DNA of 32,627 bases, from contig JASBRJ010000338.1 of assembly GCA_030149525.1 (NCBI GenBank), positions 1 to 32,627 of the forward strand, read 5' to 3'. The notes beneath the pieces were generated by a model. It did no database searches. It saw only the letters and a list, made by a program, of their open reading frames with translations, and had not been told where the DNA came from. The stretch comes from a bacterium (GTDB lineage Bacteria; Vulcanimicrobiota; Xenobia; Xenobiales; JADMJV01). A program made the position numbers and the translations under genes. Positions 32,545-32,627 of the stretch are shown piece after piece; the first letter of the stretch is position 1; every line of letters starts with the position of its first letter.

Positions 32545-32566
32545 TCAGGGTTAAATAAATCCCTGA
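32545..32566 (+). terminator. Possible weak hairpin after the thioredoxin-fold gene
   Basis: TCAGGG (32545-32550) and CCCTGA (32561-32566) form a 6-bp stem with a 10-nt AT-rich loop. No U run follows, so termination is uncertain. The remaining 60 bp to the window end show no ORF. Confidence 0.3.
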
Positions 32567-32627
32567 ACCTCCGATAGCTCTCATGGTCGGGAGAATTCGG
32601 AGTTGTTTGTGGGATTGAGTCACTTTT

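Noticed and set aside
32111-32623. N-terminal extension of the minus-strand PilZ gene
   Set aside because: The 171 extra codons lack PilZ or other domain character and are antisense to a signal peptide and thioredoxin-fold gene.

Overview
This is a chromosomal window from a bacterium. I see no phage, plasmid, transposon, tRNA or rRNA signals. Base composition is moderate, somewhat GC-rich by eye. Two things point to a diderm (two-membrane) lineage that shares gene order with Firmicutes and other Terrabacteria. One is a 1938-residue TamB/AsmA-like inter-membrane protein. The other is an ATP synthase operon preceded by wecA-wecB-like genes and followed directly by murA. The pair of b-type ATP synthase subunits and the tandem PilZ proteins also occur in cyanobacteria-like and deltaproteobacteria-like groups. 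The phylum cannot be fixed from this sequence alone.

Layout. Positions 1-245 hold a 73-bp tandem repeat. Next come a small membrane protein and, on the minus strand, an acyltransferase plus DUF2807-like operon. This operon diverges from a long-chain acyl-CoA synthetase. Both lipid enzymes carry a glycine-zipper hydrophobic insert inside the catalytic fold, which is the most unusual feature of the window. A tandem PilZ protein, a degenerate kinase-like ORF and an overlapping TPR protein follow. Then come tyrA (chorismate mutase-prephenate dehydrogenase fusion, minus), folB-folK (plus), a pteridine-reductase-type SDR (minus) and a Ser/Thr kinase.

The central 11.4-22.95 kb block is one long co-directional unit: wecA-like, wecB, atpZ, atpI, atpB, atpE, atpF', atpF, atpH, atpA, atpG, atpD, atpC, murA. 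A candidate extended -10 promoter precedes it and a textbook intrinsic terminator ends it. It joins three UDP-GlcNAc-consuming envelope enzymes to the complete F1Fo ATP synthase. Subunit a has a histidine-rich insert, subunit c has a signal-peptide-like N-terminus, and small RNA hairpins lie upstream of atpE and atpD.

After murA come a 29-bp tandem duplication, tamB, a 19-bp near-perfect hairpin, and a signalling operon: CBS pair, REC-HD-GYP, and an orphan histidine-phosphotransfer-like protein. The window ends with a second tandem PilZ protein (minus) that overlaps head-to-head with a secreted cysteine-less thioredoxin-fold protein.

How they fit together (inference): lipid activation and acylation, inter-membrane lipid transport, UDP-GlcNAc-dependent envelope synthesis, and c-di-GMP signalling (one HD-GYP, two double-PilZ proteins) suggest an envelope-centred neighbourhood interleaved with folate and tyrosine biosynthesis.
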